DNA of 64,000 nucleotides, taken from the NCBI GenBank assembly GCA_016192075.1, contig JACPUU010000001.1, positions 186,001 to 250,000 of the forward strand, in the 5' to 3' direction. Both the position numbers and the translations under genes were made by a program. Source of the DNA: Bacteroidota bacterium (GTDB taxonomy: Bacteria > Bacteroidota > Bacteroidia > Flavobacteriales_D > Crocinitomicaceae). Below are positions 11,401 to 19,011 of this stretch, piece after piece. Within the stretch, counting starts at the first letter, position 1; the number at the start of each line of letters is the position of its first letter. The notes below the pieces were generated by a model. The model worked only from the letters and a program-made list of their open reading frames with translations, did no database searches and had not been told where the DNA came from.

Positions 11401-11653
11401 TGGAGATCCTAACAATCAAACATTTAAACCTGTGGTTACTTCAGGGGTAGATATGTATAACTACCATTTAACCATCTTTAACCGTTGGGGTGAGGTGGTG
11501 TTTGAGTCATTCAACTATGATTTCGGCTGGTCGGGCACTTATGGTGACCAGGGACTGGTTGAAGATGGTGTTTATATCTGGCAGATTGAATTTGGTGAAA
11601 AATACACCGATAAACGTCAGACTCACAGAGGACACGTTACTGTCTTAAAATAG
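5495..11653 (+). CDS. Giant SprB-repeat adhesin with T9SS type-B sorting domain
   Basis: About 2052 residues. The frame is open from a TTG at 5474, but the ATG at 5495 gives the proper signal peptide (MKKSSVIALIGLLIGSYQLTAQ). Residues about 45-220 look like a reelin-type jelly roll (SLQWSTNAGATW, then DHWGIDNFYVYA). About 17 SprB-type repeats of 65-90 residues follow, each opening with a cysteine motif such as CNGSCDGQ, CGLNNGS or CYGGSTG, containing a YxYSxDxGxTFQ-like strand and closing near AGxYxVxVxDxxGC. A degenerate 18th copy, a PKD-like domain (CFWDFGDGS, about residue 1825) and a CHU_C domain (VPNVFTPDGDPNNQ onward) complete the protein. SprB of F. johnsoniae is a mobile gliding adhesin, so a surface adhesin role is likely. 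A strong terminator follows. Confidence 0.9.
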   Translation: MKKSSVIALIGLLIGSYQLTAQTIVVGGSPLNLPCGGGTVNLTALGNSTTPVFGDNFNTGTVSPGWLASPAAQFNNPCGASMDGTTYLWMGPGTAAPRTMQTAAVDVSCGGQVCFNFKFTCESCGDSSPCEGADLYNEGVSLQWSTNAGATWTDMAYFAPNGNLLGAYPGAVTSPIASGATAFTTWQNYCFTIPAAAYSASTMFRMRQWGSSGSSYDHWGIDNFYVYATPCVPYYYDWAHIPGAPDAANVSTTITTTTTFTCCYTNGINSACGSVTVNVATIPQPTVTVTHETCAGLNDGSVIIDNPGGSGPYQIVVTGPVNNTYTEGNGAPDNLNISNLPDGTYTYVVTSNSGCTVTGTFTINPGIVCCTTTASSTPALCFGQSTGTATANPSGGVGPYTYQWFNAGMTPIGQTTQTANNLAAGTYNVTITDATGCQASAAVVVGQPAAALSATATPTAPSCFGGCNGSITVSAPTGGTPTYQYSLNGGAYQAGNTFSALCAGSYTVTVRDLNNCTFNIPVTITQPTDLTLVQTAIAPATCGLNNGSVTVTAGGGTVTYSYTLGSTTNGTGVFTSLAPGSYTVTVTDLQGCTETLPVTIGSAPGPVPFVDVLTNVACAGALTGSVTIGVTGGTAPLLYKLDAGAFQASNTFNGVAAGAHIVTVQDGNGCQGTVNFTITQPTALTFTSVPVNASCNGVCDGQITVNASNATPPYQYSSNNGLTFQASNVLTGLCAGNINVVVKDNNGCLANAVVAITQPPVLTSTYGFVNPQCYQTPTGQISFTPAGGTPGYTYSVDNGVTFSGSTPVTGLMAGVYDVVVEDNNGCQVTSQVTLTDPPPFTFNFIANNPSNCGANDGSFEIVATNGVAPYFYSIDGGVTVQVNNGFFLNLYSGLYNLVVEDANGCVDSIYSALSDNIMVTQVDLVVDATCYGSADGLGIVSQQFGAPPFTYTITPGGTTNFSGVFPGLTADTYYVTIQDNGLCIGIQQFIVNEPDTITMTLTPTDVTCNAGADGQIVVSAPAGGQGAPYTYSIDGGVTFQAGTTFSGLTAGTYTIIAQDGTGCMGAEQVVIDEPVPFNVVINATNLTCNGNNSGFVQIVAAGSNPGAYTYTFGATTNGTGIFASLAANTYNVVVTDVLGCTYNTTQLITEPAALSATYVVVDALCNGSCDGQVVVTAAGGTPGYLYSSDGGTTLQSSATLTGLCAGSHNIFVKDVNNCNITAPQLVNEPTLITMAFVTNPATCGLNNGDLTINANNGTPGYTYSTDNGVSFQPSNFFSPLAAGNYFVVVEDNNGCQLSDIAVITADALPVIDNIVAVDPLCNGSSDGSITITSSAGVGTHQYSVDNGVTYQASNVFNGLPAGVYNVVVQDQNLCTATTSVTLTDPPVLGYAAVITDLECNNDFSGALVLTGNGGTGLYSYSIDNGATFQGGGTFGFIAAGNYNVVVEDENGCQATGVETVNEPAALAFSAFTIQNPSCYNVCDGIVTTTVTGGTLPYFYIWMGGISPSTNMADSICDGTYSMIVTDDNGCQIDSLNFVLTEPAQVPLTGVVVTDVLCYGGSTGTITINAPTAFQYSIDGGATFQASNVFTGLPIGNYDIVAQDPNGCESISNTTIYEPDSLYSIAPSDWFGCFGADVVVQAFTNGGVPPYNYSWTNNQDATVITTDMFNYTILLPSPGIDFTLAVTDNNGCPAVPVTYNVSSSPPLTAVAGNDTTICLDGTATLNVVANGGSLIDFGTYQGYSYSWNTGVPADTLPTVTVSPATQTMYTVTVTDFCNQVVQDSMLVSLYADPIPTVVGGGNGCLPELMVFENPDYLSGSCFWDFGDGSTSIDCDSTSHLYTQTGCFDVTLTLTSADGCVESMTYTDLVCINPLPVPGFYWNPDAPSVLDPTIQIMNTAENTEFYTYNFGGMGTSFEEEPSFTFPETGEEATYEICQYVVSPDGCMDTLCQDILIQEEIIFYVPNVFTPDGDPNNQTFKPVVTSGVDMYNYHLTIFNRWGEVVFESFNYDFGWSGTYGDQGLVEDGVYIWQIEFGEKYTDKRQTHRGHVTVLK

Positions 11654-11655
11654 CC

Positions 11656-11684
11656 AAAAGCCCGGTCTCTGACCGGGCTTTTTT
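11656..11684 (+). terminator. Rho-independent terminator after the adhesin gene
   Basis: A perfect 12-bp stem (11656-11667 with 11671-11682) with a TCT loop, running into a T tract. It begins two bases after the stop codon. Confidence 0.93.
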
Positions 11685-11739
11685 AACTTTACAACTATAA
11701 AAATCAAACCTTTTAGGAAAAACCAACGTATATTCGAGC

Positions 11740-12207
11740 ATGAAACAGAAAATACTGACTTTTATCATGTTCATAATAGCGGTTCCTTCGGCAATCGTTT
11801 ATGGACAGAGTTTAAACGTAGTTGCATCTGCGGGTACCTATACCGAAGGGCCGGGCGGGAGCGTGAGCTGGACGCTGGGTGAAATGGTTATCACCACGCT
11901 AAGCGGATCGTCGAATGATGTAACACAAGGCTTTCATCAGGGCAACATTTATGTTTCCGGGCTTGATGATTTGCGCGCTATTGAAGTAAACATTTATCCG
12001 AATCCAACCAGTGAGTTTGTGACTATTCAAAGTCCTGAACCGGTGCGTGTGAAAATTTTTGATGTTTCAGGGCGCCTGGTCTCTGTTCATGACCTTTCCA
12101 ATGAAATAAACCAGTTAAATGTATCAGACTTTGCCAGGGGAACCTACAACCTGGTATTTGAATCAGCGGGCCGTGAAACCCGCACGGCTCAACTTGTTGT
12201 AATGTAA
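11740..12207 (+). CDS. Secreted protein with T9SS type-A sorting domain
   Basis: 155 residues. After a signal peptide (to about residue 22), the segment VVASAGTYTEGPGGSVSWTLGE is a short beta-rich stretch commonly found in Bacteroidetes secreted proteins. Residues about 80-155 form a type-A sorting domain: VNIYPNPTSEFVTI, then VKIFDVSGRLV and RGTYNLVF. This domain marks the protein for T9SS export and usually for covalent surface anchoring. Almost nothing besides the sorting domain is present, so it may be a small surface or matrix component. An AACC-N16-CGTATA motif ends only 7 bp before the ATG, so if it is a promoter the mRNA is nearly leaderless. Confidence 0.85.
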   Translation: MKQKILTFIMFIIAVPSAIVYGQSLNVVASAGTYTEGPGGSVSWTLGEMVITTLSGSSNDVTQGFHQGNIYVSGLDDLRAIEVNIYPNPTSEFVTIQSPEPVRVKIFDVSGRLVSVHDLSNEINQLNVSDFARGTYNLVFESAGRETRTAQLVVM

Positions 12208-12244
12208 ATTAATTAAAACCCAAAAAGAAAAACTTACAAATTCA

Positions 12245-14503
12245 ATGCTTATGAAATCTTTTTTATCCACTCTTCTTGCAATCTTTGCTTTTGCAGCAAT
12301 ATCTTCAGCGCAGGCTCCGGAGATGTTCAATTACCAGGCGGTTGTCAGAAATACAACCGGTGCTGTGGTCCAGAACCAGGCGGTTGGTGTAAAAATTACA
12401 ATCCTTCAGGGCTCATCTTCAGGTCCTGCTGTTTTCAGTGAGACGCATTTGCCCACCACAAACAATTATGGATTGATAAACCTTCAGATTGGCACGGGAA
12501 CCAATTTTGGACCTCAGTTGAATACCATTGACTGGGCTGCTGATCTTTATTTTATGACGGTTCAGTTTGACCCTGCCGGAGGCTCTTCTTACACCATTAC
12601 GTCAACTACCCAGTTAATATCTGTACCGTATGCGTTACACGCTAAAACGGTTGAGCAAAATGATGATGCCGATGCTGATCCTACCAATGAATACAACACC
12701 GGTGGAACCTTAAGCGGCACTGATTTACAGCTTACAGATGGTGGCGGAACAGTTACCGTTGACCTGAGTTCATTGGAAGATGATGCCGATGCTGATCCAA
12801 CCAACGAGATTCAAACCATTTCAAAAGTAGGAAATATCATTACCCTTTCTAACGGAGGCGGTGCTGTTACAGATGATGTCAACGATGCAGATGCAAGCCC
12901 TACAAACGAATTAAACACAGGTGCCACACTGGTTGGTACGACATTGAATATTACCGATGCCGGTGGCACATTGGCTGTAAACCTTTCGTCACTTGGAAAC
13001 GATGCTGATGCCAGCACAACCAATGAGTTAAATACAAGTGCTGCATTGGTTGGTACAACATTGAATATTACCGACGCCGGTGGTACACTGGCTGTAAACC
13101 TTTCATCCTTGGGCAATGATGCTGATGCCAGCACAACCAATGAGTTGAATACAAGTGCTACACTGGTTGGTACGACACTGAACATTACCGATGCCGGCGG
13201 TACACTGGCTGTAAACCTTTCGTCACTTGGAAACGATGCTGATGCCAGCACAACCAATGAGCTGAATACAAGTGCCACACTGGTTGGTACTACCTTGAAT
13301 ATTACCGATGCCGGCGGAACATTGGCTGTAAACCTGTCATCGTTGAATGATGCTGACGGCAGCACAACCAATGAGTTGAACACCAGTGCTAACCTTACAG
13401 GTACTACGCTGAACATTATTGATGCCGGCGGAACATTGGCTGTTGACCTTTCAGCATTGGGTGATGATGCAGATGCGGACCCTGCCAACGAGATTCAGGC
13501 ACTTTCCCTGGTGGGTACAACACTTAGCATTTCTGGTGGTAACTCGGTTACTTTGGGTAGCGGAACCGATAGCCAGGTGCTTTCAATTGTTGGTGCAGAT
13601 TTGACCATTTCCAACGGAAATACAGTTACCCTGCCGGGTGGAACAGATAGCCAGACACTCTCAATTGTAGGACAGGATTTGACTATTGCCGGCGGAAATA
13701 CAGTTACCCTGCCAGGCGGAACAGATAGCCAGACACTCTCAATTGTAGGCCAGAATATTTCAATTGCTAATGGAAATACGATTACCATACCTGCTGATAC
13801 CGATACGGATGACCAAACACTTTCCATTGTAGGGCAAAACATTACCATTGCTGACGGAAATACCATTACAATTCCTGCTGATACGGATGATCAAACACTC
13901 TCTATTGTGGGACAAAACGTTACCATAGCTGGTGGAAATACAATCACCATTCCCGATACCGATGATCAGACACTTTCATTGGTTGGTGCAGATTTGACCA
14001 TTGCTGACGGAAACACTGTTACCCTGCCTTTACAAACCCATTTTATTGGTGAACATTTTGAAGGCGGAATTGTTGTTTGGGTAGATTCTACCGGCCAACA
14101 CGGCTTAATTGCAGCAACAGCAGATCTTGCAGGAACTTATGTATTTGAGGTAACACCAAATGACCTGGTTGTGCTTGCCACCAGTTTAACAGATGGTCAG
14201 GCTAATACAATTGCTTTAATAGCCGTTGTAGGACAATACACAGCAGCAGAAGCCTGTGATACGTATGCAGGTGGTGGTTTTACAGATTGGTATCTGCCGT
14301 CAGCGTATGAACTTGAATTGTTAGGTATGAGTAACTATGTAATGGGCTCATCAGCCCTGACACACTCAACCTATTATTGGTCTTCTACACAAGATGCTAC
14401 TTCAGCAGGTTTCAGCACTTACCGCGTTCGTAACGTTACCTTTGATATTAGTGTAACATCTGAATTAAATGCGCTGAAAGTTCGTCCAATGAGAGAATTC
14501 TAA
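12245..14503 (+). CDS. Repetitive fibre-like secreted protein with DUF1566-type C-terminus
   Basis: 752 residues; a second ATG at 12251 is an equally good start. The signal peptide ends near AISSAQ. Residues about 22-130 (PEMFNYQAVVRN onward) form the beta-sandwich head common in Bacteroidetes surface proteins. Residues about 138-415 hold eight repeats of about 36-39 residues starting DADADPTNE or DADASTTNELNT. Residues about 416-598 hold seven shorter repeats of the form LSIVGxxxTIxxGNTxTxP. The last 150 residues resemble the DUF1566/Lcl C-terminal domain (GGIVVWVD, WYLPSAYELELL, YYWSST, KVRPMREF). The build recalls a tail-fibre stalk with a carbohydrate- or ligand-binding head. No sorting domain is visible. 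Confidence 0.82.
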   Translation: MLMKSFLSTLLAIFAFAAISSAQAPEMFNYQAVVRNTTGAVVQNQAVGVKITILQGSSSGPAVFSETHLPTTNNYGLINLQIGTGTNFGPQLNTIDWAADLYFMTVQFDPAGGSSYTITSTTQLISVPYALHAKTVEQNDDADADPTNEYNTGGTLSGTDLQLTDGGGTVTVDLSSLEDDADADPTNEIQTISKVGNIITLSNGGGAVTDDVNDADASPTNELNTGATLVGTTLNITDAGGTLAVNLSSLGNDADASTTNELNTSAALVGTTLNITDAGGTLAVNLSSLGNDADASTTNELNTSATLVGTTLNITDAGGTLAVNLSSLGNDADASTTNELNTSATLVGTTLNITDAGGTLAVNLSSLNDADGSTTNELNTSANLTGTTLNIIDAGGTLAVDLSALGDDADADPANEIQALSLVGTTLSISGGNSVTLGSGTDSQVLSIVGADLTISNGNTVTLPGGTDSQTLSIVGQDLTIAGGNTVTLPGGTDSQTLSIVGQNISIANGNTITIPADTDTDDQTLSIVGQNITIADGNTITIPADTDDQTLSIVGQNVTIAGGNTITIPDTDDQTLSLVGADLTIADGNTVTLPLQTHFIGEHFEGGIVVWVDSTGQHGLIAATADLAGTYVFEVTPNDLVVLATSLTDGQANTIALIAVVGQYTAAEACDTYAGGGFTDWYLPSAYELELLGMSNYVMGSSALTHSTYYWSSTQDATSAGFSTYRVRNVTFDISVTSELNALKVRPMREF
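12661..13488 (+). repeat. In-gene tandem repeats, DADAxxTNE type
   Basis: About eight in-frame repeats of roughly 105-120 bp; the four central copies are nearly identical in DNA as well as protein, which points to recent expansion or homogenisation. A second, shorter in-frame repeat set (about 75-80 bp per unit) follows from about 13490 to 14030. Confidence 0.85.
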
Positions 14504-14525
14504 GCAACAACGAAATTTAATTGAA

Positions 14526-14558
14526 AGAAGCTGCCTCAAAAGGGCGGCTTCTTTTTTT
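14526..14558 (+). terminator. Rho-independent terminator of the fibre-like gene
   Basis: A 10-bp stem (14526-14535 with 14543-14552, one T-G pair) followed by seven Ts. It begins 22 bp after the stop. Confidence 0.9.
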
Positions 14559-14843
14559 GTCTTCAACTGAAATGTTGCTGCCGGGCTTAGCTGGTTTTAA
14601 AAGAGCTTATCGGTCTCTCCCTGTTTCAGCATTAAAATAGGGGAAACGTTATTGGATTATCCTGTCTATTAAAAAGAGGTGAGGCAATGCAGAAAAGCCT
14701 ATCTGCCTGCAACAGGTTGCGAAACACAAAGAAAAAACGTAATGCTGGAGTTTCTTTGCTCCGTTACACTTTGCTCAGAAAACCCTTCTAAGTCAACATC
14801 CGGCGTGATCTTTTTAAACACCTGAAACAGCTATAGGTAAAAC
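14559..14843. other. Intergenic stretch without recognisable content
   Basis: 285 bp between two terminators. I see no ORF with coding character, no RNA gene and no clear repeat. Confidence 0.4.
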
Positions 14844-14873
14844 AAAAAAACCTTCCGCAAAGGGAAGGTTTTT
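14844..14873 (-). terminator. Terminator of rpmH
   Basis: On the minus strand AAAAACCTTCC and GGAAGGTTTTT form an 11-bp stem around a six-base loop, followed by a T run (the A tract at 14844-14850). It lies 25 bp past the rpmH stop. Confidence 0.85.
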
Positions 14874-14897
14874 CAAACCATAGTATGCTATAGTCTC

Positions 14898-15059
14898 TTA
14901 TTTTTTAGCCAGTTTCTCGTCAGAAACAGTCAGTCTTTTTCTACCTTTTTTTCTGCGGGCAGCCAATACACGTCTTCCATTTTTAGTTGCCATGCGGCTT
15001 CTGAATCCATGTTTATTTTTTCTTTTTCTGACAGATGGCTGAAACGTTCTTTTGCTCAT
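14898..15059 (-). CDS. rpmH: 50S ribosomal protein L34
   Basis: 53 residues. The translation opens [19 protein letters not shown] and continues with [16 protein letters not shown], the invariant L34 signature. The protein is strongly basic and is a component of the large ribosomal subunit. It has its own promoter (TTTG-N18-TATCTTTG) and terminator, so it looks monocistronic here; rnpA and the dnaA region that often accompany rpmH are absent. Confidence 0.98.
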   Translation of the reverse strand: MSKRTFQPSVRKRKNKHGFRSRMATKNGRRVLAARRKKGRKRLTVSDEKLAKK

Positions 15060-15114
15060 TTCTATTCGTATTAGCTGTTCGTATTAGGCTTACTTTTCCA
15101 AAAATATTGGAGTG

Positions 15115-15144
15115 CAAAGATACAACAAATACGAATAATTCAAA
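15115..15144 (-). promoter_or_regulatory. Promoter of rpmH
   Basis: Read on the minus strand: TTTG at 15144-15141, an 18-nt spacer, then TATCTTTG at 15122-15115. This is one of the best matches in the window to the Bacteroidetes housekeeping consensus. Confidence 0.8.
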
Positions 15145-15206
15145 GTTTTCGGGAATATTTTTAATAATTATGGATTTTCTGTGACAATTGAGGCATTCAA
15201 AGCCAA

Positions 15207-15214
15207 TAAATTTG
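15207..15214 (+). promoter_or_regulatory. -7 promoter box of the ABC exporter gene
   Basis: TAAATTTG at 15207-15214, seven bases before the ATG at 15222. Transcription would start at or next to the start codon, giving a nearly leaderless mRNA. A weak TTG lies 16 bp upstream. Confidence 0.55.
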
Positions 15215-15221
15215 CGACCTC

Positions 15222-17024
15222 ATGACAGAAACCAACAAAAACGTAAAGTTATCCAAAAATGCCCTGAAAAGGGCCCGCCGCATTTTTGATTTTATAAAAC
15301 CATACCGGGGAATTTACCTTTTCGGGTGGATTTTCCTGGTGCTTTCCAGCATTACGGCAATGTTTTTTCCGGCACTTATGGGGCAGCTGCTTGGGGCAAA
15401 TGAAGCTGAAAAGTCATTGATCAACCTGGGCGACTATGATTTTAATAACATCAACATTGTGCTGCTCTTTATGCTTTTTGTTTTTGGGGCACAGGCTCTT
15501 TTTTCATTTATACGGATTGTGGTTTTTAACCGGGTAACAGAAAATGTACTGCGTGACATTAAGAAAGAAACCTTTGAGAAATTTATGTTTTTACCCATGA
15601 ATTTCTACAACAAAAATAAAGTGGGTGAACTTACCTCACGCATTGCAACAGATATTCAGCTGCTGCAGGAAACCTTTAACACCACCATTGCAGAATTTTT
15701 CAGGCAAATCATAACCATAGCTGCAGCACTGACCTTTATTTTTTACCTGTCATGGCAACTGGCACTCTGGATGCTGGCGGTTGTACCCGTGTTGGCTATT
15801 ATAGCCATTGTTTTTGGCCGTTACATCCGCAGCCTTTCGAGAAAAGCCCAGCATGAATCAGCGGCATCCAACGCTATTCTGGAAGAAGTACTGACGGGTA
15901 TTTTTAATGTAAAAGCCTTTACCAACGAGCGGTTTGAATCAAACCGGTATTTAACAAAAATCAACGGTGTACTCAAACACAATATCAAAAGCGGTATTAT
16001 GCGGGGGCTTTTTGTATCGTTCATTATCTTTTGTTTGTTTGGTGGTGTGGCATTTGTTATCTGGAAAGCAAAAGAAATGCAGAGTGAGGGCTTAATAACA
16101 GGCGCAGCATTTAATGCATTTATCCTGTATACCATTTTTCTTGGCGCCAGTTTTGGCTCTATTCCTGATTTATACGCCAAAATTCAAAAAGCCATTGGCT
16201 CAACAGAACATCTCATGAATATTCTGGATGAGGTGCCGGAATCAGGTGTTCAGGGAAATGTACTGACCCATTTTTCAGGCCGGGTAAAATTTGAAAACGT
16301 TGAATTTTCATACCCGCAGCGGCATGAAATAGAAGTGCTCAAAAGCATTTCGTTTGATTGTAAACCAGGCGGACTGACAGCATTGGTGGGCAGTTCAGGT
16401 TCAGGTAAATCAACCATTGCAGCACTGATTCTGAAATTCTATAAACCGCAGGCAGGAACCATTTATTTTGATGATCAGGATATTGAAACCGTTTCAAATG
16501 AAAGTCTTCGAAGCCTTATTGCCGTTGTACCGCAAGAGGTTATTTTATTTGGCGGTACAATACGTGAAAACATTTTGTACGGCAGAACAACTGCTACCGA
16601 TGAAGAAGTAATAGATGCTGCGCGCAAAGCCAATGCCTATGATTTTATCATGAGCTTCCCCGATAAATTTGAAACCCTGGTAGGTGATAGGGGTATTCAG
16701 CTCTCAGGCGGTCAGCGGCAGCGTATAGCCATTGCACGTGCGGTATTGAAAAATCCAAAGGTTCTGATTCTTGATGAAGCAACCAGTGCGCTGGATTCTG
16801 AATCTGAAAAAGTGGTACAGGATGCCCTGGATAAACTCATGAAAGGGTGCACCTCTTTTGTTATTGCGCACCGGCTTTCAACCATTCTGCATGCAGATAA
16901 TATACTGGTTATGGAGCATGGTCTTATAGTCGAACAGGGCAGACATGCAGAATTAATAACCCGTAATGGTGTTTATGCAAAACTGCACAACATGCAGAAA
17001 AATCAAGCAGAAAGTTTAGCCTAA
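15222..17024 (+). CDS. MsbA-like ABC exporter (fused membrane and ATPase domains)
   Basis: 600 residues: six predicted membrane helices in about residues 30-330 (ABC transporter type 1 domain), then a nucleotide-binding domain with Walker [10 protein letters not shown] (about 388-397), signature LSGGQRQR (about 492), Walker [13 protein letters not shown] (about 515) and the switch histidine in IAHRLS. It works as a homodimer exporting a lipid, peptide or drug-like substrate across the inner membrane; the sequence alone does not fix the substrate, although lipid A flipping (MsbA) is a common role for such Bacteroidetes proteins. The 3' end overlaps the convergent rpoD by 9 bp. Confidence 0.93.
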   Translation: MTETNKNVKLSKNALKRARRIFDFIKPYRGIYLFGWIFLVLSSITAMFFPALMGQLLGANEAEKSLINLGDYDFNNINIVLLFMLFVFGAQALFSFIRIVVFNRVTENVLRDIKKETFEKFMFLPMNFYNKNKVGELTSRIATDIQLLQETFNTTIAEFFRQIITIAAALTFIFYLSWQLALWMLAVVPVLAIIAIVFGRYIRSLSRKAQHESAASNAILEEVLTGIFNVKAFTNERFESNRYLTKINGVLKHNIKSGIMRGLFVSFIIFCLFGGVAFVIWKAKEMQSEGLITGAAFNAFILYTIFLGASFGSIPDLYAKIQKAIGSTEHLMNILDEVPESGVQGNVLTHFSGRVKFENVEFSYPQRHEIEVLKSISFDCKPGGLTALVGSSGSGKSTIAALILKFYKPQAGTIYFDDQDIETVSNESLRSLIAVVPQEVILFGGTIRENILYGRTTATDEEVIDAARKANAYDFIMSFPDKFETLVGDRGIQLSGGQRQRIAIARAVLKNPKVLILDEATSALDSESEKVVQDALDKLMKGCTSFVIAHRLSTILHADNILVMEHGLIVEQGRHAELITRNGVYAKLHNMQKNQAESLA

Positions 17025-17885
17025 ATAAGCTTTCAGAATACGGCTGCGCGATGCGTTTTTCAGTTTCCGAATGCCTTTTTCTTTGATTTGACGAACCCGT
17101 TCACGGGTCAGGTCAAAACGTTCTCCTATTTCAGCAAGTGTCATAGGTGCAGAACCATCCAGTCCGTAATACAACCTGATAACATCTGCTTCACGGTGTT
17201 TAAGTGTATTTAAAGAACGCAGAATTTCACCGCGCAGTGATTCAAGAATCAGTTCACGTTCAGGGTTGTTATTTTCCGGATTTTGAAGAATGTCATAAAG
17301 TGTTGAAGAGCCTTCTTCATCTTCTTTCAGCGGAGCATCCATACTTACATGACGGGTTGAACCAGCCATGGATTGTTTGACATCAGCATCTGAAATATCA
17401 AGGGCATCAGCCAGCTCATCAATTGTTGGTGTACGGCCCAGTTCCTGCTCTAATTCAGAAAAAGCCTTGTTTACTTTATTGATCAGCCCGATTTTATTGA
17501 GCGGCAAACGCACAATACGAGCCTGTTCTGCCAAAGCCTGCAGAATGGATTGGCGAATCCACCATACGGCGTAGGATATAAATTTAAATCCACGGGTTTC
17601 ATCAAAACGTTGTGCTGCTTTTATAAGTCCCAGGTTTCCTTCGTTGATAAGATCAGGGAGTGATAATCCCTGGTTTTGATATTGTTTTGACACAGACACC
17701 ACAAAGCGCAGGTTAGCCTTTGTAAGCCGCTCCAGGGCTTTCATGTCTCCCTGCTTTATTTTACGGGCAAGTTCTACTTCCTCTTCCGCAGTAATCAAAT
17801 CAACCCTTCCAATTTCCTGTAAATATTTATCAAGTGATGCTGTTTCTCTGTTCGTAACCTGTTTGGTAATTTTAAGTTGTCTCAT
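17016..17885 (-). CDS. rpoD: Housekeeping RNA polymerase sigma factor (sigma-70, group 1, short Bacteroidetes form)
   Basis: 289 residues from the ATG at 17885. The frame stays open further upstream, but Bacteroidetes primary sigma factors begin [14 protein letters not shown] exactly here. Region 1.2 ([20 protein letters not shown]), region 2 ([12 protein letters not shown], then [10 protein letters not shown] of 2.3-2.4), region 3 (about residues 125-200) and region 4.2 ([18 protein letters not shown]) are all present; the long non-conserved N-terminus of proteobacterial RpoD is absent, as usual for the phylum. It would read the TAnnTTTG promoters seen throughout the window. Confidence 0.96.
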   Translation of the reverse strand: MRQLKITKQVTNRETASLDKYLQEIGRVDLITAEEEVELARKIKQGDMKALERLTKANLRFVVSVSKQYQNQGLSLPDLINEGNLGLIKAAQRFDETRGFKFISYAVWWIRQSILQALAEQARIVRLPLNKIGLINKVNKAFSELEQELGRTPTIDELADALDISDADVKQSMAGSTRHVSMDAPLKEDEEGSSTLYDILQNPENNNPERELILESLRGEILRSLNTLKHREADVIRLYYGLDGSAPMTLAEIGERFDLTRERVRQIKEKGIRKLKNASRSRILKAYLG

Positions 17886-18046
17886 GTCTGTCGGTATTAA
17901 AAAGGTTCGTACTCTTTTCTTTAAGACGCTTTGCCAATCGCGTTGGTTGGCTTTAAATCCTGCTTTAATAAGCACTGAAGTCGTATAAGTTTAGGTATTT
18001 TTTTTTGAATTGAACCAAACGATGGGAAAATAAGTTGTTAAATAAG

Positions 18047-18054
18047 TAAGTTTG
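18047..18054 (+). promoter_or_regulatory. -7 promoter box of the acetyltransferase gene
   Basis: TAAGTTTG at 18047-18054, 17 bp upstream of the ATG at 18071. No convincing -33 element at the right distance. Confidence 0.45.
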
Positions 18055-18070
18055 AAACGTCAAAATCACT

Positions 18071-18499
18071 ATGAACACACTAAAATTCGACTTTATACCA
18101 CCGGCAGAAATAGGGCAGATTATGCCACTGCTAACGCAGGTTAATCTAAAAACACCACCGGCTGTGCTGGAGGCCCGGCTGCAGGAAATGGTACAGCAGA
18201 ATTATAAATGCCTGGGTATTTATGATAACGGCAAGCTGATTGGAATCTGCGGGTTGTGGTTTATGACGCGTCATTATTGCGGAAAAAGTATTGAACCGGA
18301 TCATGTAATGATTGACCCCGCTTACCAGGGAAAAGGGGTTGGCAAAAAATTGTTTGAGTGGATTTTTGCGTATGCCAAAGCAAACGGAATTGAAGCAACA
18401 GAGCTAAACACCTACGTGAATAATTCAGGATCACACAAGTTTTATTTTAACCTCGGCTATGTCATAAAAGGATTTCATTTTGTAAAGTTCTTTGAATAA
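18071..18499 (+). CDS. GNAT-family N-acetyltransferase
   Basis: 142 residues with one GNAT fold. The acetyl-CoA pyrophosphate-binding loop is IDPAYQGKGVGKKLFEWI (about residues 79-97, motif A), preceded by the LIGICGLWFMTRHYCGKSIEPDHVM strands. The C-terminal NNSGSHKFYFNLGY is the usual family ending. The acceptor substrate cannot be told from sequence. The Rrf2 gene follows after 17 bp but has its own promoter inside the 3' end of this gene. Confidence 0.88.
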   Translation: MNTLKFDFIPPAEIGQIMPLLTQVNLKTPPAVLEARLQEMVQQNYKCLGIYDNGKLIGICGLWFMTRHYCGKSIEPDHVMIDPAYQGKGVGKKLFEWIFAYAKANGIEATELNTYVNNSGSHKFYFNLGYVIKGFHFVKFFE

Positions 18500-18509
18500 T
18501 CTACCTTTG
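18478..18509 (+). promoter_or_regulatory. Promoter of the Rrf2 regulator gene
   Basis: TTTTG at 18478-18482, a 19-nt spacer, then TACCTTTG at 18502-18509, with the ATG at 18517. It overlaps the stop codon of the acetyltransferase gene. The short leader leaves little room for a ribosome-binding site. Confidence 0.65.
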
Positions 18510-18516
18510 GAATAGA

Positions 18517-18936
18517 ATGCTCAACAAAAAAACCAAATATGCTTTTCATGCACTGACTTACCTGGGTAAGCAGGAAAATGGCCAGCCGGTGCTGATCAGT
18601 GAAATAGCTGAAAACACCCATGTGCCCAAAAAATTTCTGGAGAGCATTTTGCTGGATATGAAAAAAGCAGGCATTCTCACCAGCCGCATGGGTAAAGGTG
18701 GGGGCTATTACCTGCTAAAAGATCCGAAAGAAATAAAACTGGCCGATGTGATACGGATGTTCAGCGGAGCCATTGCTCTGTTACCCTGCGTGAGTCTGAA
18801 TTACTACGAGGCCTGTGTGGAATGTAAGGATGAGGCTAAGTGCGGGCTGAATAAAATTATGAAACAGGTTCGGGTAGAAACCCTCAAAATTCTGGCGAAC
18901 AAAACGCTGAAAGATATTCTGAAAGCAGAGGGATAA
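18517..18936 (+). CDS. Rrf2-family transcriptional regulator
   Basis: 139 residues. An N-terminal winged helix (YAFHALTYLGKQ, then ISEIAENTHVPKKFLESIL and SRMGKGGGYYL) is followed by a cysteine-containing segment, residues about 91-112, with Cys in PCVSLNYYEACVECKDEAKC. IscR and NsrR use such cysteines for an Fe-S cluster; CymR-type members control sulfur metabolism without one. Position directly upstream of cysH-cysD-cysN suggests that it regulates sulfate assimilation, perhaps by binding the cysH promoter at 18978. That role is inference from context. Confidence 0.9.
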   Translation: MLNKKTKYAFHALTYLGKQENGQPVLISEIAENTHVPKKFLESILLDMKKAGILTSRMGKGGGYYLLKDPKEIKLADVIRMFSGAIALLPCVSLNYYEACVECKDEAKCGLNKIMKQVRVETLKILANKTLKDILKAEG

Positions 18937-18977
18937 AAAATTTTTTCGTCAGTAATCTACTATTTCGATAGAATATG

Positions 18978-18985
18978 TATATTTG
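18978..18985 (+). promoter_or_regulatory. -7 promoter box of the cys genes
   Basis: TATATTTG at 18978-18985. Its last base is the first base of the GTG that opens the longest cysH reading frame, which shows that the GTG cannot be the start if this promoter is used; the ATG at 18997 or 19012 must be. No good -33 element is present, as expected for an activator-dependent or regulated promoter. Confidence 0.5.
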
Positions 18986-19011
18986 TGCCGGAAAAAATGG
19001 ACAAATCCGGT

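Noticed and set aside
10997-11419. 140-codon minus-strand open frame
   Set aside because: Antisense to the PKD and sorting-domain end of the adhesin gene.
12811-13488. 225-codon minus-strand open frame
   Set aside because: It is the reverse frame of the repetitive DADAxxTNE region; repeats keep the frame open artificially.
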